Source: Xiphias gladius (taxonomy: Eukaryota > Chordata > Actinopteri > Istiophoriformes > Xiphiidae). From it: 64,000 nt of DNA. Shown in pieces: positions 24,391-36,339 of the stretch (position 1 is its first letter; every line of letters begins with the position of its first letter). The DNA lies in NCBI RefSeq assembly GCF_016859285.1, contig NC_053405.1, positions 865,760 through 929,759 on the forward strand. Direction: 5' to 3'. The notes beneath the pieces are model-generated. The model did not search any database. It had not been told where the DNA came from and worked only from the letters and a program-made list of their open reading frames with translations. A program made the translations under genes and the position numbers.

Positions 24391-25249
24391 TCTGGTTTCA
24401 TAGACAGGTTCAAAATATTCGACTTAATATCTGCATGTTGCTCACTTTGTGTTACACTGAAAAGGTTTTTAAAGTTCATCTACATTTCTGGAAAGTGACA
24501 TCAGGAGAATCAGAGTTTCTCGGTCTCGAGCCTCAAACTGTACGACTGCACAAATCCAGTTTGTTTGGTTTTTTTTGTGAAACGATGCCAGAAACGTTGC
24601 CTAGAACGTGCCTTTGTGATGGAAACAGCAGAGCGGAGTTCTCCAGAGTTCTCCTGGTATCTCTACAGCAGTGTCTGAGAAGACAATCAGGGAACCGAGC
24701 CTGAGAGGCGCTGGTGTACAGTTTGTTTCCTGATCCTTTATGGAGTCTGGCAGCTGCAGTCAGACTGGATTCACAACATGTACAATAATCTCACAAAGAC
24801 ACAAGATAAAGAAAAAAAAAAAGAAAGACTCAAACCATCCATAGAAAAACGACTATAATAGACAATAAAAAAACTTCTCCATCTTCCAAAACAGGCCTAA
24901 ACACACTGCGTATGTTTGTTGCTGCCACAGTCAGATGTTTACATCTGGTGTACGCAACAACATTTGATTATGTAGTTTGTGAACAACAAATATAAAAAAC
25001 CAAGGGACAAGTCGGCGGCCACATTGTTTTGGGTCGTTTTTCGTCTCTTTTTAGTCATTTTGCGTCTCTGCAGTTGTTTGATTGACCTTCACACCAGAAA
25101 TGTTGGTAACAGTCACTTCATACAGAGGTTTATGTCCAGCTGGTCCAGGGCCTCAGGGTCTGTACCTAGCAGGCCCATTCAGTAATCCATCCATGATACT
25201 AAGACAGCTGCCTGTCACCTTCTGACTCTGTTAAAGGGGGGCATGATGA
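24391..25249. other. Non-coding stretch, no gene recognised
   Basis: No gene or clear repeat. The phrase at 25035-25075 (gtcgtttttcgtctcttttt) resembles a simple fish repeat. Confidence 0.45.
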
Positions 25250-25520
25250 ATCTAAGTCCAGTGCTCCCTCTCTTTTAGCTCTGGTTTTGGTCTCCACCAG
25301 CTCCTGAGGGAAACATCTGGCTCTTTAGCTGCTACATGCTCCACTACGTCCACCAGCTGGTCTCTAACTGTGTCTGTCTGCTGTTTGCTGCTCAGCAGGT
25401 AGTGGACAGTGGCTTTTTACAGCTTGTTTGATGGAAACACTGAGACTGAACCAGACAGAAAATGTGCTGAAAAAAAAACAAAACTAGGGGCTAAAATAGG
25501 CTAAAAAGCTCTGTGAGTTC
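25250..25520 (+). repeat. Interspersed repeat, longest copy in window
   Basis: The unit runs from ccagtgctccctctctttta through cactacgtccaccagctggt, gctgctcagcaggtagtgga and gatggaaacactgagactga to aggggctaaaataggctaaa. Its first part recurs at 21425-21500 and its last part (gctgtaaaaccaaaactagg, agctaaaagaggctaaaaag) at about 14478-14520. It is a dispersed repeat, not tandem. Confidence 0.7.
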
Positions 25521-26104
25521 ACAATTCTGAGCAACTGCTTTTCACACACATGTAGTTATATCATCCCCGGTTGATGTATAAAAAATTAGTGACGACGGCA
25601 TTTACTAAAAGTTTTAGTTGTCTAACCCTCACCAGACCCCGAACCCAGAACCACCAACTTTCCCTACTTTTAACCATTTAACCATATGCAGCCTAACGTC
25701 ACGGTAGCACCGTCCTCTGCGTCACCCTCGTGTTCTTTTCATAAACCTGCCATTAGCTCCAGTCACAGTATTTACTTTTGATCATTCTTTTTGAAGGAAA
25801 ATGTTAATGAGCACCCAAAGGTATTTAGTATATGGTTGACGACAGACGATGTCATTTACTACATGGGCACTTTGTTGAATTTAGATTTATTTTCTGCATA
25901 AATTGTGATGATGAAACCAGCGCGTGACTGATCTCATTCTCTCTTTGAACAGAATCAAAATGCAAATCGCCGCTTGCGGTGATATTGGTGTTTTTATCTT
26001 CTGTCGTGCTGTAGTTTGATTTGCTTTGTTTGCTTCCTGAGGTTTGTTTTGTTTTCACTTCTTTGAGTACTTGGATCAGTTTGTTGTGTGTGTGTTGTCT
26101 TTTG
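25521..26104. other. Non-coding stretch, no gene recognised
   Basis: AT-rich sequence with no recognised element. Confidence 0.45.
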
Positions 26105-26341
26105 ACAGAAAACCAACCCAAACCAACTTTATCCTAAACCCTGAACCCAAAGCAACTCTTCACCCTAACATTTAATAATTTACATTATGGGGACCTGCTT
26201 TTTGTCCCCATAAGGATGCTGAGTCCTCACAAAGTGACCGTGTGAACCGATACACACACTTTTAAAATGTCATTAGAGCAGTCTGTTTGGAATTTGTGTT
26301 GAGGGTGAAGACACACTAATGAGTCGCCGATATGACTTTAA

Positions 26342-26395
<54 letters not shown>
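26105..26395. repeat. Microsatellite-linked fish repeat with (CA)25
   Basis: The body (aacatttaataatttacatt, tggggacctgctttttgtcc, gagtcctcacaaagtgaccg) is related to the copy at 21661-21835. A pure CA run at 26346-26395 follows about 80 bases later. Confidence 0.65.
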
Positions 26396-26396
<1 letters not shown>

Positions 26397-27284
26397 CCCC
26401 TCATCGTGTTTGAGTAGAGTTTTCCAGCCTCTTTGCTAGTTTTATCAGAGGAAACTGGGCTCTCAGCAGGTTGGACTTTACAGGCCCCAGACTGACTCAT
26501 CTTTCAACACCAGCGACGTTAAACACAGACAACCTCTGGAAATATTGTCACCGTCACCGTGGAAACGCCCGTAAAGGCCAAAAATTGCTTCAGTTTTTCT
26601 GACTTTCCCCAGTTTAGGTTTGTGAGTGTTGCTAAACTAACAAATAACAGACACTGGATTCTCTCAGGTTCTCAGTAGCAGTAGCAGAACCCTTTATAGT
26701 TCGGAGCCAACCCCAGGGGCAATAGTTGGCCTGTCGGTTCATTCAGCACCTGTGCCGCCATCGCCGCCATACTCGTGTTACTGAGGAGGTCCAGCTGAAC
26801 TCAGGCCGTGGTTTGATGAGTTTCTTGTGTTTAAAACATTCCTGATGCAAAAGAAGGCCGGTCCCTGAGGCTGTTGTGTAGTGACCCTCTGACACTCCAA
26901 GGCACAATGTTTTTAGTTGGTCGTCTCTCTAATTATCTTTTTTAAAACACGTTCAGGTTATTTAACCTCTGAAGCGCAGACCAGCCGCACTTAAGGTGCA
27001 TCATTTCTTATCCTAACGGTACTTTGTGTATGTTAAAATGTTGTCATGTACAGTGTATGGTTTTTTTATTGACATGTTGTGTCTAATGTTGTCCAGCGTC
27101 CTCTTGTGTCTCGCTATGACTCTGTCAGCGTTGTTGCAGTGAATCGCAAGCAGGTCAAACAAACATTAAACAGAAGCTTAATGTGCAAATAGCCTGCGAC
27201 CTGTTAACGTGTGTGTTTGCGCTGGTGGAGGTCGGTTGGCCAATCGACTGCAAGAGCTGGACCACACACAAACGTTTGTCTTTC
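26396..27284. other. Non-coding stretch, no gene recognised
   Basis: No domain, RNA or named repeat recognised. Confidence 0.45.
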
Positions 27285-27495
27285 TATACTTGTGAGGACC
27301 CCCGGTGCCTGACCTCGACCCCGACCCTAACTCCGACCTAAACCCTATTCCAACCCGAACCTTAAAACCAAGTCAGACAGTTCTTCGAAGTAATGAGGAC
27401 CATCCAAAACGTCCTCTCGGCGCACAAATGTCCCCTCAATGAGGAAATGTCTACACGTGCAGAAATGTCCTCACTTTGATGGTTTAAAACTGCAA
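27285..27495 (+). repeat. Microsatellite-linked fish repeat (cttgtgaggacc type)
   Basis: ctatacttgtgaggaccccc, then accctaa-like repeats, ccttaaaaccaagtcagaca and agaaatgtcctcactttgat. Related copies are at 60585-60715 (same sense) and 61150-61295 (opposite sense). Confidence 0.65.
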
Positions 27496-28250
27496 CTGAC
27501 ACAAGGCCACACGCAGAGACACACAAACAAAACAGAAAGCCCTCTCACTTACTGTAAATAGCTGTGCAAGCGGTCCAATTACACACACAAACACACACAT
27601 CCTGAACTGTGTGTCCTGTGCTCTGAGTTAACACACACTGACCCTGACAGTCTGTGCTGCAGCTTCCGGCAGAGAATCCCAAGGCAAGGACCTTTCACAC
27701 GCATCTCATGTGAAATCCCCTCATCAGTGGATTATAAATAAACAGATTTTGTAAATAGCAAAGAGATATCCTGAAAATCAATCGATCACTCGATCAAAAC
27801 GCCTCCGATTTATCTTGTGACCCACAAACGTGGAACCCAGCGCTTCCTAACACTACTTGATAGGGTGACTTTTACTGTGACGGCTCGGCAGCTCCTCCAG
27901 TCCCCTCGGTATCTGTTTGTGTACGTCCCGCAGCAGGACGACCAGCAGGACTCTGCCGCCACCCTTCGGTCCGACTGAGACCAGCAGACCGATCGTGCTG
28001 GGTCTGACCACGGGGTGGCGGCAGAGGCCTGTATTATTACAAGACAACACAGTGGAAGAGGCAGAGAACGTGGAAATATTAGGGCTTAAATCGAGCAACA
28101 GCAATTTAAAAGAAGAAATAAGAACAATTCTGAGGATTTACATTTCATCCATTTTCTGTCAGTATTGACTGATCACAGGGTGGGACGAGTGCATGAAAGC
28201 AGAGAATTAGAGTAGAATCAGAACCGCCAAGTTTTAGTATAACACCTTAA
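27496..28250. other. Non-coding stretch, no gene recognised
   Basis: Overlapping small open frames on both strands (27853-28168) have no recognised domain or splice context. Confidence 0.45.
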
Positions 28251-28434
28251 ATAATAATAATAATAAAACTGTATTTATATACAACTTGTAAAAAATAGAA
28301 ATTACAAAGTGCTTTACCAGAAAAAAAAAAAGTTTGAAAAAAGAAAACATACAACATACATGTTACATAAGTACGTATGTATTTCAAACCTACATAAACC
28401 AACCTGCATACACACATAAATACTCATATGCAGA

Positions 28435-28640
28435 CTCGGGCTGCAACTAATTATTCTTATTTTCATCGATTAATCTGTTATTTTCTAGATTACTGAATGA
28501 ATCATTTGGTCCATAATGAAAAATTCACGTTCTAATTTCTCACAGCCTGAGGCGATTTCTTCATAAAGCCTGTTTTACTGGATCAACAGTTCAAATCCCA
28601 CATTTTGATTCTGATTCGTGTACAGCACAGATCCATCGGT
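28435..28640 (+). mobile_element. Fragment of the hAT-like repeat
   Basis: gggctgcaactaattattct, catcgattaatctgttattt and gaatcatttggtccataatg correspond to the first third of the family, including its terminal GGCTGCAACTAA. The rest is decayed. Confidence 0.65.
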
Positions 28641-28655
28641 AATGCCTCACATCAA

Positions 28656-28670
28656 CCACCAGGTGGCAGC
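28656..28670 (+). promoter_or_regulatory. CTCF-like motif
   Basis: CCACCAGGTGGCAGC fits the core of the CTCF consensus in forward orientation. Motif match only; it lies beside a repeat. Confidence 0.4.
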
Positions 28671-29690
28671 AGGACCGTGCCCTCAGATTCGATCAGCCCC
28701 CAAATTGTTTTATGTTTTTGTGTGAGGGAGTAACGGCATCAGCGCCGTGATGGGATCAGGATCAACGTGTAATAAAAAGGCCGCTGCTAGTGGTTTGACT
28801 CTTGATTCACTGGAGGAGGTTTCGGAGAAGCACCAAACCAGACTGGACTGGTGTCGAGGTTTTCGGTGGGTCGCGTCGGCCCGTCGCGGAGGCAGGACCA
28901 ACCGTTGGAAACGTGGCGTCGGAGCGGTCTGACGCCTGAGCTTTGGTCTACACACGTTAACCTCCATGTCTGAAACCTTGGACCCCCGACACTGTAAAAT
29001 GATCTGTATGACCCAAAATAAGGAAAACCGGTCCCCTTTAAGAGCTGCCTGTGAGGCTCGGATCAGGGCGAGAAATCCCCACAGACACTGACGCATGTTT
29101 AAAGGTTTTGTGGATGTGGCTGGGATTTTAATGCTAATGAGTAAAACACGTTCCTCCTAAACCTCATTTGGCTGAATCTGTGTTCATTCTAGCAGTCGTG
29201 ACATCTCGGATTTGTTTCAGTGGTTTCGATCTGGATTCACTGGGAGACAACAGTCACTGATATTTTCATTTGTTTGTGAGCGTGACCATAATAATGTTGG
29301 TACCCTAGAGGTTTGTTATGGGATCGGCTGTGTATTAAAGGAGCAGACGTATTTTCTGTACAACAGCGCTGTTTTTATTCAGTTTCTTCACATGAGGAAA
29401 GTTTCCGTTTACTCAGGTGTGAAGCCAAAGAGCATCACTGGACCTGCTCCCGCCACCGATCTCCTGTCACAGTTTGTCCAAAATACCAGGTAAGGAGGAG
29501 AGAAGATAAAACAAACTTTCAGCCTTTTTCAAAAACCTGGTTGATCAAGTTTCTCTGCTGATCCTCTGATCACACACATATTACACACGTTGGGTTTCTG
29601 ATTTGATATTTTTTTAGACTAAATATCCTAAAATTTGATTTGATTTAACGTGAACACGTAAATAGATGAGATAAACAGGTTAAATCTCCC
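28671..29690. other. Non-coding stretch, no gene recognised
   Basis: A 128-codon minus-strand open frame at 28710-29096 has no recognised domain and no splice context; I do not call it. Confidence 0.45.
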
Positions 29691-29696
29691 TCTCTG

Positions 29697-30117
29697 CACA
29701 CCTGTCCCTCTGGACCTCCTTCAGACACACCTGTCCCTCTGGACCTCCTTCAGACACACCTGTCCCTCTGGACCTCCTTCAGACACACCTGTCCCTCCCT
29801 CACTCCTTCAGAAACACCTGTCCCTCTGGACCTCCTTCAGACACACCTGTCCCTCCCTCACTCCTTCAGACACACCTGTCCCTCTGGACCTCCTTCAGAA
29901 ACACCTGTCCCTCGTGACCTCCTTCAGACACACCTGTCCCTCCCTCACTCCTTCAGACACACCTGTCCCTCGTGACCTCCTTCAGACACACCTGTCCCTC
30001 ATGACCTCCTTCAGACACACCTGTCCCTCCCTCACTCCTTCAGAAACACCTGTCCCTCTGGACCTCCTTCAGAAACACCTGTCCCTCCCTCACTCCTTCA
30101 GACACACCTGTCCCTGA
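29697..30117. repeat. 29-bp minisatellite, about 14-15 units
   Basis: The unit is cacctgtccctctggacctc plus cttcagaca. Three variants alternate in the middle: tctggacc, tccctcactcc and tcgtgacc/tcatgacc. Units are contiguous without spacers, so this is not a CRISPR array. An open frame across the last part is a by-product. Confidence 0.95.
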
Positions 30118-33100
30118 TTTCCCCCTTAAACCTCACAGTATGTAAACCAGCTCCACTTTTTGCCGTTGTGTTCCACTAGTAACCGCTTGCTGTTCCTGTC
30201 CTGTAAACCTGCCCGTTACCTGTATTTCTGACCTGCTACCGGTCTGGGACCGGCTCGGCACAGCGACCTTTATCGGTACGTCCGGCGGTGGTTTAGCCCA
30301 CAGTCTTGTGGTCAGTTGAAGAGGCAAGTGTGAAATTTGTCTGCCGGCAAAGTTCGGTCCACTAAAAATAGAAAATAGTTTCAAACAAGTTGATGATAAA
30401 TATTTGAACATTACTCGGGTAAATGGAGAATTTCTTTTGAAGGAAATTCAAAATCTGGAAATGAACAAGTGATTATAAAATCAACACAACTGGATAAATA
30501 TTACATAGTTCTGCACAGGAAACTGTGCTACGAAGTTATTAGGAAACATGTAGGTTTAGGTACAAATTTAGAAAGATGGTTACTGTGGTTAAAAGAAACC
30601 AGCGATGACTTTTAGTGGGAAAGAAGAAACTATCAGTGACTATTGTGTTTTTTTTTTTTTTTTGTTTTTTTACTTTTTTTTAGGGTTTACATGGCCACTA
30701 AAGGAACTGTTCTGGTTTTCTTTCTCTAAATGAGAAATCTCCTAGCCCCATTTCGCCCCCTTTCTGTGCCAACACAGTATTATTGATGGCTTTTGGTTTT
30801 AAATTCACATGACTGATGAATATTTTTTATTACAAACAAGGTTTTATTATAAACAGCTGCAAACTAAAAAAACGAAAAAAAAAAAAAAGTTTTTTTTCTT
30901 TTTTTTGTATTATGTTAAAAATAAGAAGCCGTAACTGGGGAGGTGTGGGGGGGGGACGAGACTCAAAAAAACAAAAAAACTTTTTTACAGTCAAATTAAA
31001 CGCATGGAGGATTTTTTTAAAAAGTGCATAAAACGTGACCAGTAGGGAGACGCTGCTAAATAACGGATCTCTGCCTTTAGTCTGTTTGTGCCTCGTAAAG
31101 TTTTAAGCTCACTTATGTTCAGATAAAATACAAAAACTGTCAAGTAAAGTGGTAGGAAAGGCGTCTAAAATATACGACGGCTGCTCAATGTACACCGCTC
31201 TTTCCAGTTGGTCAAAGGAGCAGTCCAACATTTAGTGAAATCACACTTTTGTTGGAGCCTTCTTCTGCAGAGTCCCACGTTTCAGAGAGATACCAGTACA
31301 GAAATAGATCCTGGACATCTTCAGCCTAGCTTAGCACAAGACAAGGCAAATTCTGGCGTATTTCAACCCGGTCTACTTCCCATAACTGTGGCTGTTGCGT
31401 CTCGGTGCGTAGGGCAAACTCTGCGCTCTCCTCCTCCGTTGTAGAGACTCGAGGAAACGAGGACAGAGCGACATATCAGGACGAGCTGCGTGAGCCTCCT
31501 CCAGCTTTCAAATCCCACCTGTCTGAGTCAGACCCGAGGCAAACGGGGAAAGCAACCACCTGGAACGGTCATTATGGCTAACTGCGTAGGGATCTACTAC
31601 ATCGGGGTATTAGAAGTCTGGTTGAGCTTCGGGGAAACTCAGCAGTGGCACTGCAACACACAGCAATTTTTGACCACTAGTAGGAGCTGTTTTTCTATGG
31701 AGCCGTTTTTCTTTTTATTTTATTTGAGGGGGGCCTCTGGTCCCGTACACGCACACGTGGATACGCGTGCATGCGGGCGATGAGATAAAAATTCCTGCCA
31801 GTGGTTTTACTTTATTCCCCTGATCCACAGGTGGCGTTTAACGCACCAGGAAACGAAACAAATGCCGTGAAGAAGAAGACTGCTAGTGAGTAAACATGGA
31901 TTCAGACAATGCAGGTTTCAAACCTTTAAGAAACTTCTGATATTTTACGAGGCTGGAAATACACTCAGCACATTTGTTAGCCACCGAGGATTCGCACAGT
32001 GTGTTTTGGAGAAACTGGATGTAAACAGAAACCTTTGTTTGTCAGAAGTAAACTGCACAGGGGGATTTAAACCAAGACCAAGAAGGCGTCTTTAAAAGCG
32101 CTGAGATCACGTGGTATGACTGAAAGCTCCGGAACAGCTACTAAATGAACCTATGGCGAGATTGTTTTCAACTGCTGTTTCCACGGTCAAGAATGAACTT
32201 TTTTAATGCTGTTTCATTGGGTTTGTTATATGGTGCGAGGGCTTTAAAGTGGTCAAAACCCCTTCTGTATTTACCAAGTACATGAAAGCCATTCAGAATG
32301 TTTTACCTTTTCAAAAGGGACTTTAGTTTTCAATTGCAGCTAAAATTCAAGGATGCTTTAAGGCCAATTCTTAATTCACAAAACCTATAAATGCACAAAA
32401 CCCTCACAAAATTTCAGTCTACTACAGTACATCATGGTGTTGTCAGGTTTGGGATCTGTCCGAACTCTGTCAGCTGAACTCAACAAGCTAACAAGATCGT
32501 GTTAACGTGTAAATCAGACTCGGAGCTGTTGGAGGGGGATTTTTCTCATCTGGTGGAGCAAGGCTAACAGTTTCCCCTTGCTTCCAGTCTTTGTGCTAAG
32601 CTACTGTGTCGGCTAAACATGTCCTGCACCTGTTTCAGTGCTGGACACGCAGAGATGAGACTGATATCCATCCTGAGTCAGGAGCTGTTTCCCAACATGT
32701 TGGACTGTTCCTTTTTAAATCGTGTATACAGCTCCGACAGTTGCTTCCGCTGCTGGTCCATCAGCAGCTACGCGTTGATGCTAACAGAGGTTTCCGATGA
32801 AAACAGAGCGAAAGGCCAGGTTGTGCTCGTGGAAATCATCGAAGCCTTTTACAGTTTCCTGAGCGTCTGCTGTTTCCACTGCAGGCCGTCAGCTCATCGG
32901 ACCACCTGCTGCTGTGAACACTCAGCTGTTAGTGTCTATGTGAAGACAGTTAGCCTGTAGCCTGTGTAGGCGTTCGTCTAATGACAGCAGGAATCAGAGC
33001 TGACTCAGAGCTGAAAACTTCGTCGTTTAAGGTCACAACCACCCAGAAGTCAAAACGGAACCGTTATTAGTCTTTTTAGATAAAGGAATACTTCACTGTT

Positions 33101-34400
33101 TATCCTTTTAGTGGTTGCATTTATGATCAATACAGAGTGAAAATTCATCAACACCGCCACAGGATGTGGTCACAGATATCAAAAAATTCAACCAATGCTC
33201 CCGTCTGCCACCAGGGGGCAGCCACCAAATTGCATGTGGGGACTGCTGCTGCTAATATATGAGCGTGGTAGAAGCTAATGGGAGCTGAGTTTGCCTGAGA
33301 GACATAACAGTGTCAGATTACTCAAACTGTTTTCCTTCTCATGCTGCGGGCTTTGCTTCCTTCTGGCTTATGTTTGAGCAAAGCAGCACTGCACATTATC
33401 CAGTGCATGAACACCTTCACCCCAGACTTTTTAGAGATTAAAACAGGTACAGTGTAGGCAGGATAATACATTGCGACAATTGAAAACTTGAAGGTAGGTA
33501 GCTGATACATTCCTGAAAAATAGCAACATGAAAAGCTGGAAAGTGTGGGTGTGACATTCGCAGCTGTACAGACTGTTGTAAGTCGACATAACAGTAAGAT
33601 AATATCACTACTGTCTCCCCTCACACAGAAAACAGCTTGTAATTTGCCAGATTGATATGAGGATGTTAAATGTTCGAGCGCTGCTTTCCAGCCATAACAG
33701 TTAGTTTGTTCTCCATGTTACATGATGTACTTTGTTGTTCGGACAGTTGCAAGACAAAAACATTAACGCTTGCTCAAACACTTCAGACTTTAACATGCTA
33801 AAATATTAGCCATGCGGACGTTGGTTGCACTGTGTAGCCATTTATTTCATTATGTTGGGGTATGGTGGTTGCATCTACAGTTCAGCTACCAGAGTTGAAC
33901 CCAACGGGTTCCAACAAAGCATCAGGTTGTCTCGTCGGTTTCAGGTTAGTTTGTTACTGAAATTGACAGAAGCCCAAACAAAATACAACAGAACCTAACC
34001 GGGTGGAAGTGAGAGCGAGAGCGAGAGCGAGACTGGCCGACTGCCACTGGCTTGTATAGTGCAGCCGTTCCAGGACCAGGTGAGCTGAATCTCCCTGACA
34101 ACCAAACTCCGCCTTCGTGTCGTGTCCTAAAAGTAAATTCACAATGCAGAAACAGAGTGTAGCGTAGTGCGTAGTATTAGCCTGCCAAGCTAACAGTCAG
34201 TGAATGATGAAATAAAGCAAAGATACAGCTTTCAGGTTGGGTTTGGGTCTCAAATTTGACGGTACCAGTCAGGTTCAGTCGGGTCTTAAAGACACACGTA
34301 CTGCAGGTTTGGGCCTTGGTTTTTTGTCCAGTGCAGAACATGACCTTAAGCAGAAACATGTACTTTCTTGGTAAATATGTCGCTTGTCTAAATAAGGGTT
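30118..34400. other. Non-coding stretch downstream of diras1
   Basis: Poly(T) and poly(A) runs lie at 30647-30682 and 30868-30908, with A-rich sequence to 31000. Parts near 31200-31400 and 32440-32720 (ttagcacaagac; agtctttgtgctaagctact) are reminiscent of dispersed fish repeats. A forward CTCF-like site is at 33208-33222. No exon of a neighbouring gene is recognised; in particular, no G-protein gamma exon, which would be expected here if human DIRAS1-GNG7 order were kept. Confidence 0.5.
33208..33222 (+). promoter_or_regulatory. CTCF-like motif, good match
   Basis: CCACCAGGGGGCAGC, preceded by TG, is close to the textbook CTCF core, in forward orientation, about 1.6 kb past the diras1 stop codon. 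Confidence 0.5.
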
Positions 34401-34448
34401 GCATTCAGGATTAGCCCAACATTCACAATAAAGTCAGTGGAGTATTCC

Positions 34449-34454
34449 TTTATT
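34449..34454 (-). terminator. diras1: Candidate poly(A) signal of diras1
   Basis: AATAAA on the minus strand (tttatt on plus) lies about 365 bases past the diras1 stop codon. It is the first canonical hexamer noticed downstream of the gene, which would give a 3'UTR of roughly 0.4 kb. The hexamer is common by chance in AT-rich DNA, so the assignment is tentative. Confidence 0.35.
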
Positions 34455-34819
34455 ACAGTATTGTTAGTATGACTGATTGTTAACGGTGGCAGCAGCTGAA
34501 CATGTAAAAGAGTATTTTGGGGCCACAAACACAATCCAGTTCAGGGCCACGAGCACCCAGAGGCCCCGGTATGAATATTCAAGTTTCCATTATCAGTCAA
34601 ATCTCATCATTTTGTTCCTCTAGGCTTCAGTGTTCAGACAGACAGAGGAGGAGGGCCAAATAAAGAAGAAGACCTATCCTCAGTGATTGAGAATCGGGGT
34701 AAGATGGGAGGGGGAGTCTCTATGGGAGTCATCAGCAGACTCCCCCTCCCTCCTCCTGCCTCCCCCTCCGCTGTTTCCACATCTCTACAGCAAGTCTTCT
34801 GCTGCCGCCGCCATTTTGT

Positions 34820-36283
34820 CTACATGACGCTGCACTTCCCCTTCAGCTTGTCGGCTCGCTTCTGTTTTCCCGATCGTTTACCGTCGATGCTCAGGCTCAT
34901 GTCCCTCTTCTTCTCCAGGGCCAGCAGCTCCTGGAACAGTTCCTTCACATTGGAGTTCATCTTGGCCGACGTCTCCATGAAGGCACACTTCCAGGCAGTG
35001 GCCTGAGCCTCGCCCTCCTTCATCTCCACCTCGCGCTGGGCCATCTCATCGCTCTTGTTGCCCACAAGCATGATAGGAATGGACTCCACGCTGCCCTTGA
35101 TGGCCAGAACCTGGAGAGACACAGGATCAAGTCAGTTAGGACTGTATGTGTAAGTACGAGTTGTCTCTCGGTATTTTATCATTGGTTTTATTCCTCATAA
35201 TGAACATTTTCTAAGATCTGGTTGATGACACGTGGAGTTCCCCAAGGCTTCCTTCTCGGGTCTCTTCTGCTCAGCATCTACATTCTACCACAAACTCAGA
35301 TTATGGAAAACAACAAAATATCTTAACATAATTATGCAGACGACTCACAGCTTTACAGAACAATATCACCTGGCGCCATACCAGCACTGGTTAAGTGCAT
35401 TGAATAAATTTGTGACTCAATGTGCCAAAATTTTGTTCAGGTAAACAAAGATAAAACAGATATTATTGTTTCTGGAGCACAAGATTAAAAGTCAGTAGTC
35501 AGACTGAGAAAAACGTCCGTCCATGTCCATGCGTTTATCTTCAGTAGGTTCGATATCTGTGCCAGATTCAGAATGCTCCAGCTAAAGTCCCGGTAAAAAG
35601 CAATTTCATAATTTGATTTTACTGACACACCACTTTCAAACTAACCGTTATAACATTAAGCTTCAGGGCAAAAGAGCGCAGGTGCTGCAGTGCATCTACA
35701 GCATTATTACACTGTCATCTGCTACTCATCTCCTTAACTGAAGACAGTGACCTGTTGGTAGATGGGTTTGAGCTCCTCCAGCGACTGGCGACTGGTGATG
35801 GAGTAGACCAGGATGAAGGCGTGGCCTTTGGAGATAGACAGGCGCTGCATGGCGGGAAACTGGTGACTTCCTGTTGTGTCGGTGATCTGCAGCGTGCAGA
35901 CGCTCTTATCACAGCTGATCACCTGCAGAGACGCCGCAGAGGAAACAGGTGTACTGATCAATAATTCAACGAGGCAGGTATTAACCAGTTCAAGAGTTTT
36001 AATGGCACCACGATTCACGGCAGCCGCTTGAACTGCGGTGTCATTAAAACTCCTGTAAATTCCGACTTTCAGATCAGGGTCGAAGGTCACTAAGAGCAAA
36101 AAGTATTTAACAAAAATAGTTTGAACAGCGGAGTTCATGTCCTACCTGTCTGTATGTGTCCTCTACAGTGGGGATGTAGGTGTCTCTGAAGGTGCCTTTA
36201 ACAAATCGTAGGACCAGCGAGCTCTTCCCCACCCCACCGGCTCCGAACACCACCACCCGGTAGTCGTTACTCTGCTCGGGCAT
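34820..36283 (-). CDS. diras1: Di-Ras family small GTPase, probably DIRAS1 (three coding exons)
   Basis: The coding exons are 36146-36283 (residues 1-46), 35752-35922 (47-103) and 34820-35110 (104-199), with TAG stop at 34820-34822. The introns (35923-36145 and 35111-35751) have GT..AG ends and lie between codons (phase 0). The protein is a Ras-superfamily GTPase. The P-loop GAGGVGKS is at 14-21, the effector loop YIPTVEDTY at 36-44, the G3 motif DTTGS at 61-65, NKSD at 121-124, ETSAK at 149-153 and the prenylation box CSVM at 196-199, preceded by a basic tail. The serine at 65 replaces the catalytic Gln of Ras; Di-Ras proteins are known for this, for low intrinsic GTPase activity and for membrane attachment, mainly in brain. 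Length fits the family (about 198). The tail with SGKQKR resembles DIRAS1, while parts of exon 2 read more like DIRAS2; I favour one of the teleost diras1 copies. No frameshift or stop is seen. Confidence 0.95.
35225..35640 (+). mobile_element. L2-type LINE fragment (reverse transcriptase remnant), antisense in a diras1 intron
   Basis: Read on plus with frame breaks, the stretch gives [20 protein letters not shown] at about 35232-35290, then NYADDSQLY at about 35331-35357, then [14 protein letters not shown] at about 35440-35485. These match the order of the GVPQGS..LGPLLF, YADD and LN.DKTE blocks of non-LTR reverse transcriptases of the L2/Rex1/Maui kind. The following sequence, including ttcagaatgctccagctaaa near 35567, resembles the 3' part of fish L2 elements. 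Stops and indels show it is dead. It sits in the intron between coding exons 2 and 3 of diras1, in opposite orientation to the gene. Confidence 0.8.
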
Positions 36284-36330
36284 TCTGGGAGTTGGAGTCC
36301 ACCGGCTGCTCTGGATAAATCACTTGTATG
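36284..36330 (-). other. diras1: 5'UTR part of the diras1 ATG exon and its splice acceptor
   Basis: Read on the minus strand, a pyrimidine-rich run (TTTTCTCCTCTCGTCTG) followed by TTCGTCAG ends at 36331. The 47 bases between it and the ATG at 36283 would be untranslated. The start is chosen because it gives the MPEQSNDYR opening expected of Di-Ras proteins and no in-frame upstream ATG is seen within these 47 bases. The acceptor implies at least one upstream non-coding exon. Confidence 0.7.
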
Positions 36331-36339
36331 CTGACGAAC

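Noticed and set aside
29697..30117. Possible CRISPR-like array
   Set aside because: The 29-bp units are contiguous with no unique spacers, and the DNA is vertebrate.
34683..35006. Plus-strand frame over diras1 exon 3
   Set aside because: It is the antisense shadow of the conserved minus-strand exon.
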